This document shows positions 17,648 through 26,611 of a DNA stretch of 64,000 nt, in pieces. The notes beneath the pieces were generated by a model that worked only from the letters and a program-made list of their open reading frames with translations, made no database searches and was not told where the DNA came from. Within the stretch, counting starts at the first letter, position 1; each line of letters opens with the position of its first letter. Source of the DNA: Rhodanobacter glycinis (GTDB lineage Bacteria; Pseudomonadota; Gammaproteobacteria; Xanthomonadales; Rhodanobacteraceae). Location of the stretch: contig NZ_FOSR01000002.1 of assembly GCF_900114325.1 (NCBI RefSeq), positions 248,001 through 312,000 of the forward strand, read 5' to 3'. A program made the position numbers and the translations under genes.

Positions 17648-18400
17648 ATGAAACGGACATGGATTCTGCAATCGATGGCTGCCATCGCCCTGGGCGGTCT
17701 GCTTCCCGGCATGGCTGCGGCACAGGTCGTCAACACGCTCAGCGCGCAGGAAAAGGCGGCCGGCTGGCAGCTGCTGTTCAACGGCAGGAATCTTGACGGC
17801 TGGCATTCCTACCTCGAGAAGTCGCCCGGCAAGGATTGGACCGTCGACCACGGCGCGATCCGACTGCAGAAAACCGGCCACGACGCACCCAAGGACTTCG
17901 CCGACCTGGTCAGTAATGCCGAATACGGCAACTTCGACCTGAAGCTGGAATGGAAGATGAGCCCCTGCGCCGACAGCGGCGTGATGTTCCACGTGCACGA
18001 ATCACCGAAGTACGGCGCAACCTACGAAACCGGCCCGGAGATGCAGATCGCCGACTTGGCATGCACCAAACCCGACAGCCGGGTGCTCAACGAACGCTCC
18101 GGTGACCTGTTCGACCTGATCTCCTCGGATGTGGAAACCGTCCGCGAAGGCGGCCAGTGGAACCAGTTCGAAATCATCTCCGACCAAGGCCACCTGCAAT
18201 TCTTCCAGAACGGACGCAAGGTGATCGACACCCATCTGTGGACTCCCGATTGGAACAAGCTGGTCGCCAGCACCAAGTTCAAGGCCTGGCCCGATTTCGG
18301 CGTCTTCCACAGCGGCCATATTTCACTGCAGGGCACCGAAGACAAGGGCGCCAAGCCGATCCGCATCTGGTTCCGCAATATCAGGATCAGGAGGCTGTAA
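17648..18400 (+). CDS. DUF1080 (3-keto-disaccharide hydrolase-like) secreted protein
   Basis: A 250-residue protein from the ATG at 17648 with AGGTAG upstream; a signal peptide ends AAAQ. The PF06439-type jelly-roll is recognised from WQLLFNGRNLDGWHSY, EYGNFDLKLEWKMSPCADSGVMFHV, GPEMQIAD, WNQFEIISDQGHLQFFQNGRKV and GHISLQGTEDKGAKPIRIWFRNIRIRRL. Some relatives cleave 3-keto-glycosides; many are uncharacterised. It follows GH92 in the same operon, so it probably takes part in glycan breakdown at the cell surface. The final IWFRNIRI strand is complete, so the protein appears intact. Confidence 0.85.
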   Translation: MKRTWILQSMAAIALGGLLPGMAAAQVVNTLSAQEKAAGWQLLFNGRNLDGWHSYLEKSPGKDWTVDHGAIRLQKTGHDAPKDFADLVSNAEYGNFDLKLEWKMSPCADSGVMFHVHESPKYGATYETGPEMQIADLACTKPDSRVLNERSGDLFDLISSDVETVREGGQWNQFEIISDQGHLQFFQNGRKVIDTHLWTPDWNKLVASTKFKAWPDFGVFHSGHISLQGTEDKGAKPIRIWFRNIRIRRL

Positions 18401-18517
18401 ACGACCCGGCGCTCACATTCGATCAGCCGTCTAAATGCCTACGGCTGGCGGAGCGTTTTCCGATGCGCGGATTATCCGTGCCGGTAGATCGTGATCCGCA
18501 TGCTGTTCGTGATCACT

Positions 18518-18552
18518 GCCGATCGTTGCCGTGCATGACGGCAGCGATCGGC
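18518..18552 (+). terminator. hairpin downstream of the DUF1080 gene
   Basis: Arms GCCGATCGTTGCCGT (18518-18532) and ACGGCAGCGATCGGC (18538-18552) pair except at one position, with a 5-base loop. It lies about 120 bases after the DUF1080 stop and lacks a T-run, so it is a probable transcript end structure only. The rest of 18401-18630 shows nothing recognisable. Confidence 0.45.
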
Positions 18553-18630
18553 CAACTCCAGCCATTCGCCTGATCACATTGATTGTCATAAGGCGGACGG
18601 TCACGGACGTCGCTTGGGGTCAGCTTCGGG

Positions 18631-18983
18631 TCAGGTAGCGGAGGCCGCCGGTGCGTGCTGGCCGCACACACAATGAGCCGGGTCCAACTTGACTGGCACC
18701 TTTGCGTGGCGAAGCACCTCGGGAGCCTCCAGCGTCCCGCCATGACCCATGTGGAAACGCTTAGCACCGCTGTTGACGAGCCGCTCCGGCTCGCGGGCCA
18801 CGGTCTGCGAGCCGGGCGTGTGACCGGCGGTATGGTGCACGATGCCGTCGACGCCGAAGTCCTTGCGTTCGAGGCCTGGAATGCCGGTGTCGACGAGAAT
18901 GCAGCTGTCGTCGGTTTTGCTCAGGTGAGCGTTGACCATGTTGAACGGCAAGACGCGGATCTGGATGATTCTTGGTTATCCAT
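18631..18983 (-). pseudogene. decayed metallo-beta-lactamase-fold hydrolase
   Basis: A ribosome site (GAGGA) and ATG at 18983 read MDNQESS, then the frame must shift to continue as IQIRVLPFNMVNAHLSKTDD and CILVDTGIPGLE, a typical MBL-fold N-terminus. The reading then jumps to KDFGVDGIVHHTAGHTPGS and again to NSGAKRFHMGHGGTLEAPEVLRHA, which are later MBL segments. The HxHxDH metal-binding motif that belongs between them is missing, as is the stretch between the GHTPGS and MGHGG motifs. A frameshift plus two internal deletions therefore indicate an inactive remnant. A 106-residue open frame (ATG at 18951) survives but cannot form the full fold. Confidence 0.7.
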
Positions 18984-19060
18984 TGACGTGTCCTCGTTGA
19001 ATGAAGGGTGTTGAGATGAGCCGCTTCGGCGGCAGTTTCTTTGTGCGATGTGCGGCGCGA

Positions 19061-19951
19061 TTACGGACGTCGGGGTGCGGTCGTACTGGCCGTCAGGCGC
19101 GCCATGCCGCAATCACCGCAGCGGGTCAGAGCAACCTCTTGCTGGGCCTCGGGCAGTGCGAAGAACCCGCCCCTGGTCTGTGCCAGCACAAAGGCCTTGA
19201 TCACGTTGGCCAGATCGGTCGGCGCCTCCAGGGGCAACAGGTGCCCGACACCCGGGAGCACGACCAGCGTGGACTGGGGAATGCGCGGCAGCACTTCGCG
19301 ACGCAGTACCTCAGGCGGGTCGACCAAATCGTGCTCACCGGAAATCACGATCACCGGCACATCGATCAACGGAACCACCGCTGTAATGTCTTCCTGGCTG
19401 GTCGCCAGTGGCCACGCCGCTTTGGCTGAGCTGGCACCGGTCAGACTGTCCGCGATGACCGTGTCCAGATCACCGTCAGACAAGCCGTCGGGTGCAAGCA
19501 CTTGCTGCAAGGTGGCGACGATGCTCTCGCGCGAGTTGTAGGCATGCACCATGCCCTGACGAGCGTCGAGCGGAAGCGCCAACGGCGTCGGCGGTGCGGG
19601 CGCCACTAGCACCAGACCCCGAAGCCCGCGCGGACGCTGCGATGCCGCAAGCTGTGCAGCCTTACCGCCCATCGAATGGCCAACCAGGATGTAGCTTTCC
19701 AGCGCTAGGGAATCGACCACGGCGAGCACGTCGCCGGCCAGATCGCTCAACGCATAGCCTGCCTCCGGTGCAGCGGACTTGCCCCAGCCGCGCTGGTCGA
19801 TGGCGACGGTGCGGTAGTCGGGCGAAAGCGCGTCGACCACGTGTTGCCAAGTACGCGAAGAACCACCCCAGTAGTGCAGGAACACCAGCGCTGGTCCTCC
19901 CGCGCCACGTTGTTCGACATGCAGATCAATGCCGTTTGCTTCGATCATCAT
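19061..19951 (-). CDS. alpha/beta hydrolase
   Basis: A 296-residue cytoplasmic protein with no signal peptide. AGGAG lies upstream of ATGATG at 19951. Oxyanion and active-site motifs are FLHYWGGSSRTW, IDQRGWGKS, nucleophile Ser93 in GHSMGG, acid ISGEHDLVDP and histidine GVGHLLPLEAP, so the triad is complete. The fold is that of a haloperoxidase/ester hydrolase. After about residue 255 there is an extra tail with LTRCGDCGMARL, not usual for the family. It lies on the same strand as the next hydrolase gene and near a GlxA-type regulator. The substrate is unknown. Confidence 0.85.
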   Translation of the reverse strand: MMIEANGIDLHVEQRGAGGPALVFLHYWGGSSRTWQHVVDALSPDYRTVAIDQRGWGKSAAPEAGYALSDLAGDVLAVVDSLALESYILVGHSMGGKAAQLAASQRPRGLRGLVLVAPAPPTPLALPLDARQGMVHAYNSRESIVATLQQVLAPDGLSDGDLDTVIADSLTGASSAKAAWPLATSQEDITAVVPLIDVPVIVISGEHDLVDPPEVLRREVLPRIPQSTLVVLPGVGHLLPLEAPTDLANVIKAFVLAQTRGGFFALPEAQQEVALTRCGDCGMARLTASTTAPRRP

Positions 19952-20051
19952 GAGACATCACTCCTGCGAAGAATCACGGCGTGGCGCCGATCTGGCATCG
20001 AGCGCCACGCGATAGCTTTGACGCTGCCAACAGGCCGCGCTGGGGGCGGCC

Positions 20052-20735
20052 TCAAGCGGCGGCCGAGACGATGAAGTCAGCAACAGCCTGCGGCTGCGAC
20101 AGCATCGGCACGTGACTGCTGTCGGCGTGTGCCACGGTGGCGTTCATGCGAGCGGCCATGCGCTCCTGCTCCACACGAGGAATCGCATGATCTTGGTTTC
20201 CGATGAAGTAGTACGTCGGCCGGCTGCGCCATGCCGCTTCGGTCAGCGTGCCGCCGAGTGCGGAGGCATGCAGCGGACCTTGCGTGGCGTAGACCAAAGC
20301 TTTCTCGGTGTCGTCCAGGTCCTGCGCGAACAGCTTGAAAATACCGTCCCGGGTGAGCTTCAGATGGCCCTGTGCATCAGGGCGGATTTCGTCATTGAGC
20401 GGTGCGGTCTCGAACTTCTCGAACAACGTACCCGCCGACTCGCCCGCGTCCGGTGCGAACGCGTTGATGTAGACCATGCGGGCCACCTTCGGGTCGTTGC
20501 CCGCTTCGCCGATCACCGCGCCGGCATAGCTGTGGCCGACCAGGACCACGTCGCCTTCTGCCAGCGCGATGGCACGCTGCACGGCGGCCACGTCGGCCTC
20601 GAAGCCAGTCAACGGGAGCTGCACAGCGGTTGCGGTGAGCCCGTTGCGGGCCAGCAGCGGGATTACCTTCGACCAGGTCGAGCCATCGGCCCAGGCGCCA
20701 TGGACCAGAATCACATTTGGGATGGAAGTGTTCAT
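20052..20735 (-). CDS. alpha/beta hydrolase (AB_hydrolase_6 type)
   Basis: A 227-residue protein from the ATG at 20735, preceded by GGAGAA; an upstream in-frame ATG has no better site. Motifs are VILVHGAWADGSTW (oxyanion loop), Ser69 in VGHSYAG, INAFAPDAGES, FIGNQDHAIP (acid) and ADSSHVPMLSQP (histidine). This matches small esterase/methylesterase-like hydrolases common next to regulators. It is transcribed divergently from the GlxA-type regulator, with an inverted repeat between them. It probably acts on a small ester or xenobiotic, but no substrate can be named. Confidence 0.87.
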   Translation of the reverse strand: MNTSIPNVILVHGAWADGSTWSKVIPLLARNGLTATAVQLPLTGFEADVAAVQRAIALAEGDVVLVGHSYAGAVIGEAGNDPKVARMVYINAFAPDAGESAGTLFEKFETAPLNDEIRPDAQGHLKLTRDGIFKLFAQDLDDTEKALVYATQGPLHASALGGTLTEAAWRSRPTYYFIGNQDHAIPRVEQERMAARMNATVAHADSSHVPMLSQPQAVADFIVSAAA

Positions 20736-20804
20736 CGATTTTCTCCGTCGGTAGTCGGCCATGGCCGTGGGTTGTTTGACCGAGAAATTTTGGCTCCCGA
20801 GCGA

Positions 20805-20820
20805 ATGTCAGAAAGGACAT
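20805..20820. promoter_or_regulatory. inverted repeat in the hydrolase/regulator divergent promoter
   Basis: ATGTC-agaaag-GACAT, perfect 5-base arms, lies 37 bases before the regulator start. It is a candidate operator for autoregulation by the divergent AraC-type protein. Confidence 0.35.
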
Positions 20821-20856
20821 AATTCCCACTTATCCTGCCAACTCTGGAAATCTGGC

Positions 20857-21822
20857 ATGCCGCGTTCAAAGACATCGAAAACGCTCTGGTTTGTGGTGTT
20901 TCCGGGGTTCGAGTTGCTCGACCTCGGTGGCCCGCTCTGCGCCTTCACGCTGGCGAGGGACTTTCATCAGGCCGGCTACGACATCCGCGTCATCTCCAGC
21001 ATTGGCGGGCTGGTCAGTGGAAGCTCCGGAATCGCGATCGACACCACGGCGGCATCGCCTCGCGGGCATGTCGATACCTTGATGGTGGTGGGTGCGCCAA
21101 CGCCAGACTCATCCGATGCACAAGCCGATACGGTGGACCTCGTCCGCGCCATCTCCCCCCGTGCCCGACGCACGGCGAGTGTCTGCACCGGGGCCTTCCT
21201 GCTCGCGGCCGCCGGTCTACTGGACGGCCGTCGTGCCACCACGCATTGGCGCTGTGCACCCGAGCTGCAACGGCGCTACCCCGCCATCAAGGTCGAGTCG
21301 GACCGGATCTTCATCCGCGAAGACGATATCTGGACCTCAGCCGGCATCACCGCCGGGATCGACCTCGCGCTGGCGATGATCGAGGAGGACTGCGGCACCG
21401 AAACATCCAAGGCCATCGCGCGCGACCTGGTGGTCTATCACCGCCGCAGCGGAGGACAATCGCAGTTCTCGACCATGCTCGATCTTGAGCCGACCCCGGG
21501 GCGGATTCGCGACGCGCTGGCCCACGCTCGGCTGCACCTCAAAGACCAGCTTTCAGTCGAGCGGCTGGCCGAGGTGGCAAACATCAGCCCGCGTCAGTTC
21601 GCGCGGCAGTTCACCGCCGAGACCGGCGAAACCCCTGCGCGTGCGATTGAGCGCCTGCGCTGTGAAGCGGCCTTGCCGCGCATCGAGGAAACCGGCGAGC
21701 CACTGGAGCAGATCGCAAGACAGGTGGGACTGGATACGGAGCGCATGCGGCGCGCCTGCCTGCGTATCTACGGCCTCTCACCCCGGGCGCTGCGCCGCCG
21801 TAGCCGCGGCTTGCATGGCTAG
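20857..21822 (+). CDS. GlxA-type AraC-family transcriptional regulator
   Basis: A 321-residue protein from the ATG at 20857 (GGAAAT upstream). Residues about 8-180 form a DJ-1/PfpI-like domain (WFVVFPGFELLDLGGP, VCTGAFLLAAAGLLDGRRATTHW with the nucleophile-elbow Cys110, and WTSAGITAGIDLAL). Residues about 220-318 hold two helix-turn-helix motifs (LSVERLAEVANISPRQFARQF and PLEQIARQVGLDTERMRRACL). GlxA-type regulators typically activate an adjacent hydrolase or amidase gene; the divergent hydrolases at 19061-20735 are the likely targets. The effector is unknown. Confidence 0.9.
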   Translation: MPRSKTSKTLWFVVFPGFELLDLGGPLCAFTLARDFHQAGYDIRVISSIGGLVSGSSGIAIDTTAASPRGHVDTLMVVGAPTPDSSDAQADTVDLVRAISPRARRTASVCTGAFLLAAAGLLDGRRATTHWRCAPELQRRYPAIKVESDRIFIREDDIWTSAGITAGIDLALAMIEEDCGTETSKAIARDLVVYHRRSGGQSQFSTMLDLEPTPGRIRDALAHARLHLKDQLSVERLAEVANISPRQFARQFTAETGETPARAIERLRCEAALPRIEETGEPLEQIARQVGLDTERMRRACLRIYGLSPRALRRRSRGLHG

Positions 21823-22168
21823 CGCAGGGCGTGGGAAGCAAGTTGTCTCTATGGAGGGATAGGTACTGAGCACTTCCCTACCGTCAATAACGAACTCCAA
21901 TCGCACTAGCCTGAGGTACGCTTTTGGCCAACGATGGGTACAGACTGCTTCAAATGCTCGCCACAAAGCAGCCATTCATGACCGACACAAATGGGTCGAA
22001 AAGCGACCTTTGACCTGCATTTGTTGCTCAACCAGACAACGATTCGCGACCAACCGTCGCGGCTCGGGGTGTTTGACTGCTATTTTTCGCGGCGGCGACG
22101 CATGCGTGGGTCGTCCGCCGCCACCCTGCCACATCCGCCATTCATGGCACTCGAACTACTGAATGACG
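21823..22168. other. gene-free stretch between the regulator and the S9 peptidase terminator
   Basis: No convincing coding sequence on either strand. It has a weak hairpin GGTCG-aaaag-CGACC at 21994-22008 that may end the regulator transcript, and an imperfect GC-rich inverted repeat around 22090-22122. Nothing else is recognised. Confidence 0.5.
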
Positions 22169-22216
22169 CTGGGCAGCTGGAACGCAGAACCTCGGCTCTG
22201 CGTTCCAGCTGCCCAG
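22169..22216 (-). terminator. perfect 20-bp hairpin after the S9 peptidase gene
   Basis: Arms CTGGGCAGCTGGAACGCAGA (22169-22188) and TCTGCGTTCCAGCTGCCCAG (22197-22216) are fully complementary with an 8-base loop. It begins 22 bases after the peptidase stop codon. No T-run follows, but the strong stem makes it the probable transcript end. Confidence 0.7.
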
Positions 22217-22237
22217 TACCAACAGGCGAAATCCGGA

Positions 22238-24286
22238 TTATTTTGCCGGCGCGGCTGCGAGATATTTGCCGAACCAGTCCAGTGAACGACGCAGGATGTC
22301 GACCTGGTCGTCGTGATTGGCAATGCCGTGGCCCTGGTTGGCGTAGACGACCAGCTTGCTTGGCACGCCCAGGGTCTGCAGCGCGTGCCAGTACTCGAAC
22401 GATTGCGGCGCCGGGCATTCCTCGTCGCGTTCGCCCACGACGATCAGTGCCGGGGTGTGGTCACGGGTGATGAAGTTGATCGCGGAGCTCTTCTCGTACG
22501 CCGACGGGTTCTGGTATACGGACGCGCCGAAGAACGGGATCATCCAGCCGTCGATCTGGTTTTCGCCGTAATAGCTCTTCCAGTCGGAGATGCCGGCGCC
22601 GGCGACCACGGCCTTGAAGCGGTTGGTCTGGGTCGGTGCAAACATGCTCATGAAGCCGCCATAGCTCCAGCCGGTCATGCCGAGGCGATTGTTGTCGACC
22701 GGCGCGATCTTCTCGACGGCATCGATCCCGGCGAGGATGTCGTCGAGATCGCCGTAACCCATCTTGCCCGTGCCGATGTTCTCTCGCACGAAGGCTTCGC
22801 CTTCACCCGTGCTGCCACGCGGATTGGGCAGCAGCACGAAATAGCCGAAAGACGAATAGGCCGTGGCGTTGGTGCCCCAGTAAGGCAGGTTCGCAAACGT
22901 CGGACCACCGTGCACCGACACGATCAAGGGATAGGTCTTGTGCGGGTCGAAGTTCGCCGGATACAGCAGCCAGCCCTGGATCAACAGCTTGCCGCTATGC
23001 CATGTCACCGACCGGGCCTTGCCCCAGCTCGGTTTCAACGCGGCGTTGACGGCAGTCACCGCAGACGGTGGCTGATCACCCAGCGCGCCCGAGTACACCT
23101 CCGGCGCGTGTTCGAATGAACTGGCCGCATAGGCGATGCGATGTGGCGCGCTCGACGAGATCGATACACCGCGCACGGCGCCGGGCAGCGTGTACAACAC
23201 GCGCGACGGCTGCGCCGCCGAATCGGAAATCGTGTATTTGGCGATCTGCACGTGGCCCAGTTTTTCCTGGGTGAACACCAGCGTATCGGGCGTCAGGAAA
23301 GTGAACTGGTGCAGCGTGACCGGAATACCCGGTGTCATGTCCACCACTTGCCCAGCTTGCGGGGCCACGCGATAAAGCTCGCCGGCATCCGCGCCGCGGT
23401 CGCTCATCAGACCGCCGACGAAATAGATGGACTTGCCATCCGGCGACCACGTCGGTTGCTGCATCTGCATGCCGTGCAGCGAACCGGTGACGGTGGCCGG
23501 ATCCACCACCACTTCCGGTGTGGCGCCAGCCTGGTCCTTCTGCGTATACAACTTGGCCGACCACCAGTGGTCGTCGCCCGGAGGCGGCGCCGCGGTATAC
23601 GCGATCGTGTGGCCATCGGGCGAAAAGTCGAACTCGTATACGTACAAACTCGCGGGAGTCAGGATGTTCGGGGTGCCGCCGGAAGTCGGAACTTCAGCGA
23701 TCCGCTCCACTTGCTCGGTCTCTTGGCCGATGACGCCGACCCGGGGGTTGCCGGACGCCGTCGCGAACGGCATCCGCGTCGCGCCCGGCACATACATGAA
23801 CGCGATGCTCTGGCCACCGCGCGACCATTGCACGTCGGAGGCAAAACCGCTCAAATCCGTCACCTTTCGCGGTGCGGCCTTCCCGGCCCCGTCCACCACC
23901 CAAAGCGCGCCCTTGATGGGTTTGGTGTTGCTCGGATCGACCTTGCAGCGGGTCAAGATTGCCAGGTTGTCGGAATCAGGCGCCCAGTGGATGTCCTCTT
24001 CGTGGCAATCCCCCGGAATCTTCACTGCGTGCGCGTTTTTTCCATCCCACGACGCCAGCATCAGCTCCTTCTTGCCCTTTTTCGACTGCGTCCATGCGAG
24101 ATGGGTGCCATCGTGGGACAGCGCTACCGACCCGACCTGCACCACCTTGGCGTGCGCGGCGAGGATCTGCTCGATGCGCGCCGTTTCCGATGGCGACGCG
24201 GGCGAGTCCTTGGCGAAACCGGCTGATGAGAAAGCTAGGCCAGCCAAAGCGGCGACGGCGAACGCGGGGGTACAAGCAAGCTTCAT
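22238..24286 (-). CDS. S9 family prolyl oligopeptidase-type exported peptidase
   Basis: A 682-residue protein beginning at the ATG at 24286; a signal peptide ends at GFA. Residues about 40-410 form a beta-propeller with WD40-like/TolB-like repeats (ALSHDGTHLAWTQ, HWAPDSDNLAIL, WSPDGKSIYFVGG). The C-terminal alpha/beta hydrolase domain has Ser541 in GWSYGGFMSM, the acid in VGERDEECP and the histidine in GHGIANHDDQ, so the catalytic triad is complete. It matches acylaminoacyl/dipeptidyl peptidases of family S9. It lies 141 bases downstream of the phospholipase C gene on the same strand. It probably degrades peptides in the periplasm. The ribosome site is poor (GGGGCC). Confidence 0.9.
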   Translation of the reverse strand: MKLACTPAFAVAALAGLAFSSAGFAKDSPASPSETARIEQILAAHAKVVQVGSVALSHDGTHLAWTQSKKGKKELMLASWDGKNAHAVKIPGDCHEEDIHWAPDSDNLAILTRCKVDPSNTKPIKGALWVVDGAGKAAPRKVTDLSGFASDVQWSRGGQSIAFMYVPGATRMPFATASGNPRVGVIGQETEQVERIAEVPTSGGTPNILTPASLYVYEFDFSPDGHTIAYTAAPPPGDDHWWSAKLYTQKDQAGATPEVVVDPATVTGSLHGMQMQQPTWSPDGKSIYFVGGLMSDRGADAGELYRVAPQAGQVVDMTPGIPVTLHQFTFLTPDTLVFTQEKLGHVQIAKYTISDSAAQPSRVLYTLPGAVRGVSISSSAPHRIAYAASSFEHAPEVYSGALGDQPPSAVTAVNAALKPSWGKARSVTWHSGKLLIQGWLLYPANFDPHKTYPLIVSVHGGPTFANLPYWGTNATAYSSFGYFVLLPNPRGSTGEGEAFVRENIGTGKMGYGDLDDILAGIDAVEKIAPVDNNRLGMTGWSYGGFMSMFAPTQTNRFKAVVAGAGISDWKSYYGENQIDGWMIPFFGASVYQNPSAYEKSSAINFITRDHTPALIVVGERDEECPAPQSFEYWHALQTLGVPSKLVVYANQGHGIANHDDQVDILRRSLDWFGKYLAAAPAK

Positions 24287-24427
24287 GACGGGGCCCCAGT
24301 GGGATAACCGTCTGAACCTACTCCTGCGCACCCCATCGCCCCATGTGCCGGATGGCACATGTCATCCCCGGAACGCAGGCGCAGAGGCCCCATCGTCCCG
24401 CTCGGCCACCCGGAACCCGGGTCTTGC

Positions 24428-26593
24428 TCACCCGATACGCGTACGCAACGAAGGCGACAGCATCGGGTCGCTGGTGCCTGGACGGCCGGTTTCGAGATGG
24501 CCGGCGAAGCGGCGCAGATAGACGTCCGACGTATCCAGCGTGACCGAGATGTCATGCCAGCCATGGTTGGCGCTCAAGTCGTGGGTCAACTCCATCGTGG
24601 CGCCCGGCTTCAATGGCAGTTCGGCCAGATGCCCGACATAGGCGTCGTGGATGAAAGCCGAGCACGCCAGGCTGCCCGTGTTCGACAGGATGGCCTGGAT
24701 CTGACAGCGCTCCGGTTGGTATATCAGTCGGACTTCGACAGTCGCGGTCGTCGCAGCCGGCAGTTCACCGCGCGCATGACAGAGATAGCCATTCGGCCCA
24801 TGCACGAGGATGTCGTAAGCAACACCGTGCGGGTGCAGCGGCCAGTAATCGCTGACCATCTCGGCGGCGGCGACCGTGTAGCGACGCGGATCACTGGCCG
24901 GCGCCGTTTGGTCGTAGGCATAGAAACCCGCCCCCGCCGCGCCGGTGTTGCGGAAGTCCAGCCAGAACTTGCCCGCTGCGGCATCCAGCCGGTGCTCCAG
25001 TTGCCACTGATAGGGGATCGGTCGTGCCGGGCGCAGACCATCCTCCTGGATAGGCATGCTTGGAATCGCCGGCGCGATGATCGGCGCAAAGAGATCCGGA
25101 TGCGATTCGGGCAGGGGAATATTCGGCATGCCCAGGTCGGGCTTGAGGCCGAAATCGAAGGCGCTGGTGAGATCGCCGCAGACGGAACGTCGCCACGCAC
25201 TGATATTGGGCTCGGCGACGCCGAAGCGGGTTTCCAGGAATTGCAGTATCGACGTGTGATCGAAAGTCTGCGAGCAAACCCAGCCGCCCGTCGTCCACGG
25301 CGAGATGACGATCATCGGCACACGCATGCCCAAGCCCAGCGGCTGCCGTCCACCCGGATCAGCGCCGGGCACGAGTGGATGAATCATCGACGTGTTGACA
25401 TCCAGGTCGAGAAATTCGTCGCGAAAGCTGCCAGCCAGCGAGTGCGAAACCATGCCGCGACTGTTGCGCTCGCTACTGGAGGGCGGCATCGGCGGCACGA
25501 CGTGATCGAACAAGCCGTCGTTTTCGTCGTAGCAGAGAAACAGCACGGTCTTGCTCCACGACTCCGCATCGGCGGTCAACGCCTCAAGCACACGCTTGAT
25601 GTAATACGCGCCATCGGCGGCCGAGGCGGCCGGGTGCTCGCAATACTTGTAGGGTGCGACGATCCACGAGACCTGCGGCAAACGGTCGTGCAGCACATCG
25701 TCGCGCAGCTCCTTCAACGTATGTTGCGAGACGCCCTTGCGCACCAGCGGACCTCGCGGATCGGCGCCTTCGTCCACCTGGTAGTTGGCAAAGAACTCCA
25801 GCGAATTGTCGGTGAAGTTGTCGGTGGGCGAGCCGGGCTCGCCCGTCCCGCCCTGATACAGCTTCCAGCTGATCCCTGCCGATTCCAGCCGCTCCGGATA
25901 GGTGGTCCAGGTGTAGCCATTCACTCGCGGCCGCTCGGCCAGACCGGGGCCGTTGGGAATCCGGCCCATCACGTTGTTCGGATCACAGGTGCCCGACCAC
26001 AGGTAGATGCGATTGATCGCCGTGTCGGCGGGCACCGAACTGAAATAGCTGTCGCAGATGGTGAAGGCATCGGCCAGCGCATGATGGAAAGCCGCGTCTT
26101 CGCGACGCAAGTAGCCCATCGTCAGCACATCCTGCTTCTGGGTAATCCACTGGTCGTATCTGCCGTGGTTCCAGGACAAGTGGCCCGAGCTCCAACTGTG
26201 ATCGGTACTGTGCTGGTGATCGCCGTTCTCGCGGGTGTCGACGCGGAACGGCAGCACGTAGTCGGCGTCGGCCGGCACACCACACGCGTTGTACTTCGGC
26301 GTGGTTATCGACGCATTCGGCTGGTACCAGACCGGTCGGCCATCGGGGAACAGCAGCGGCCGGGGATCGGAGAACCCGCGCACGCCGCGCAGCGTGCCGA
26401 AATAGTGATCGAACGAACGGTTCTCCTGCATCAGGATCACCACGTGCTCGACATCGCGGATCGTACCCGTTCTCCGCTGCGCCGGTACCTGCAGTGCCTT
26501 GCGCAAACTGGCCGGAAGTACCTGGCCCGAGGCCGCGGTGCCGACGGCACCACCAAACATTTGCAGAAAACGCCGACGATCAATGGACACCAT
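24428..26593 (-). CDS. plcN: phosphocholine-specific phospholipase C (non-haemolytic type)
   Basis: A 721-residue protein, the usual length for this family. The leader MVSIDRRRFLQMFGGAVG is a classic twin-arginine signal. The catalytic domain (about residues 45-480) has the alkaline-phosphatase-superfamily motif QENRSFDHYFGTLRGVRGFSD (residues 56 on), DHSWSSGH, SYFSSVPADTAINR and VISPWTTGGWVCSQTFDHTSILQFLE. Two DUF756-type C-terminal domains follow. Such enzymes hydrolyse phosphatidylcholine or sphingomyelin outside the cell to release phosphocholine. The gene starts 18 bases after the HisN-like phosphatase stop and faces an ABC importer gene set, which suggests use of the released phosphoester. 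GGAGAG precedes the start. Confidence 0.93.
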   Translation of the reverse strand: MVSIDRRRFLQMFGGAVGTAASGQVLPASLRKALQVPAQRRTGTIRDVEHVVILMQENRSFDHYFGTLRGVRGFSDPRPLLFPDGRPVWYQPNASITTPKYNACGVPADADYVLPFRVDTRENGDHQHSTDHSWSSGHLSWNHGRYDQWITQKQDVLTMGYLRREDAAFHHALADAFTICDSYFSSVPADTAINRIYLWSGTCDPNNVMGRIPNGPGLAERPRVNGYTWTTYPERLESAGISWKLYQGGTGEPGSPTDNFTDNSLEFFANYQVDEGADPRGPLVRKGVSQHTLKELRDDVLHDRLPQVSWIVAPYKYCEHPAASAADGAYYIKRVLEALTADAESWSKTVLFLCYDENDGLFDHVVPPMPPSSSERNSRGMVSHSLAGSFRDEFLDLDVNTSMIHPLVPGADPGGRQPLGLGMRVPMIVISPWTTGGWVCSQTFDHTSILQFLETRFGVAEPNISAWRRSVCGDLTSAFDFGLKPDLGMPNIPLPESHPDLFAPIIAPAIPSMPIQEDGLRPARPIPYQWQLEHRLDAAAGKFWLDFRNTGAAGAGFYAYDQTAPASDPRRYTVAAAEMVSDYWPLHPHGVAYDILVHGPNGYLCHARGELPAATTATVEVRLIYQPERCQIQAILSNTGSLACSAFIHDAYVGHLAELPLKPGATMELTHDLSANHGWHDISVTLDTSDVYLRRFAGHLETGRPGTSDPMLSPSLRTRIG

Positions 26594-26611
26594 GAAACCG
26601 AACTCTCCGAA

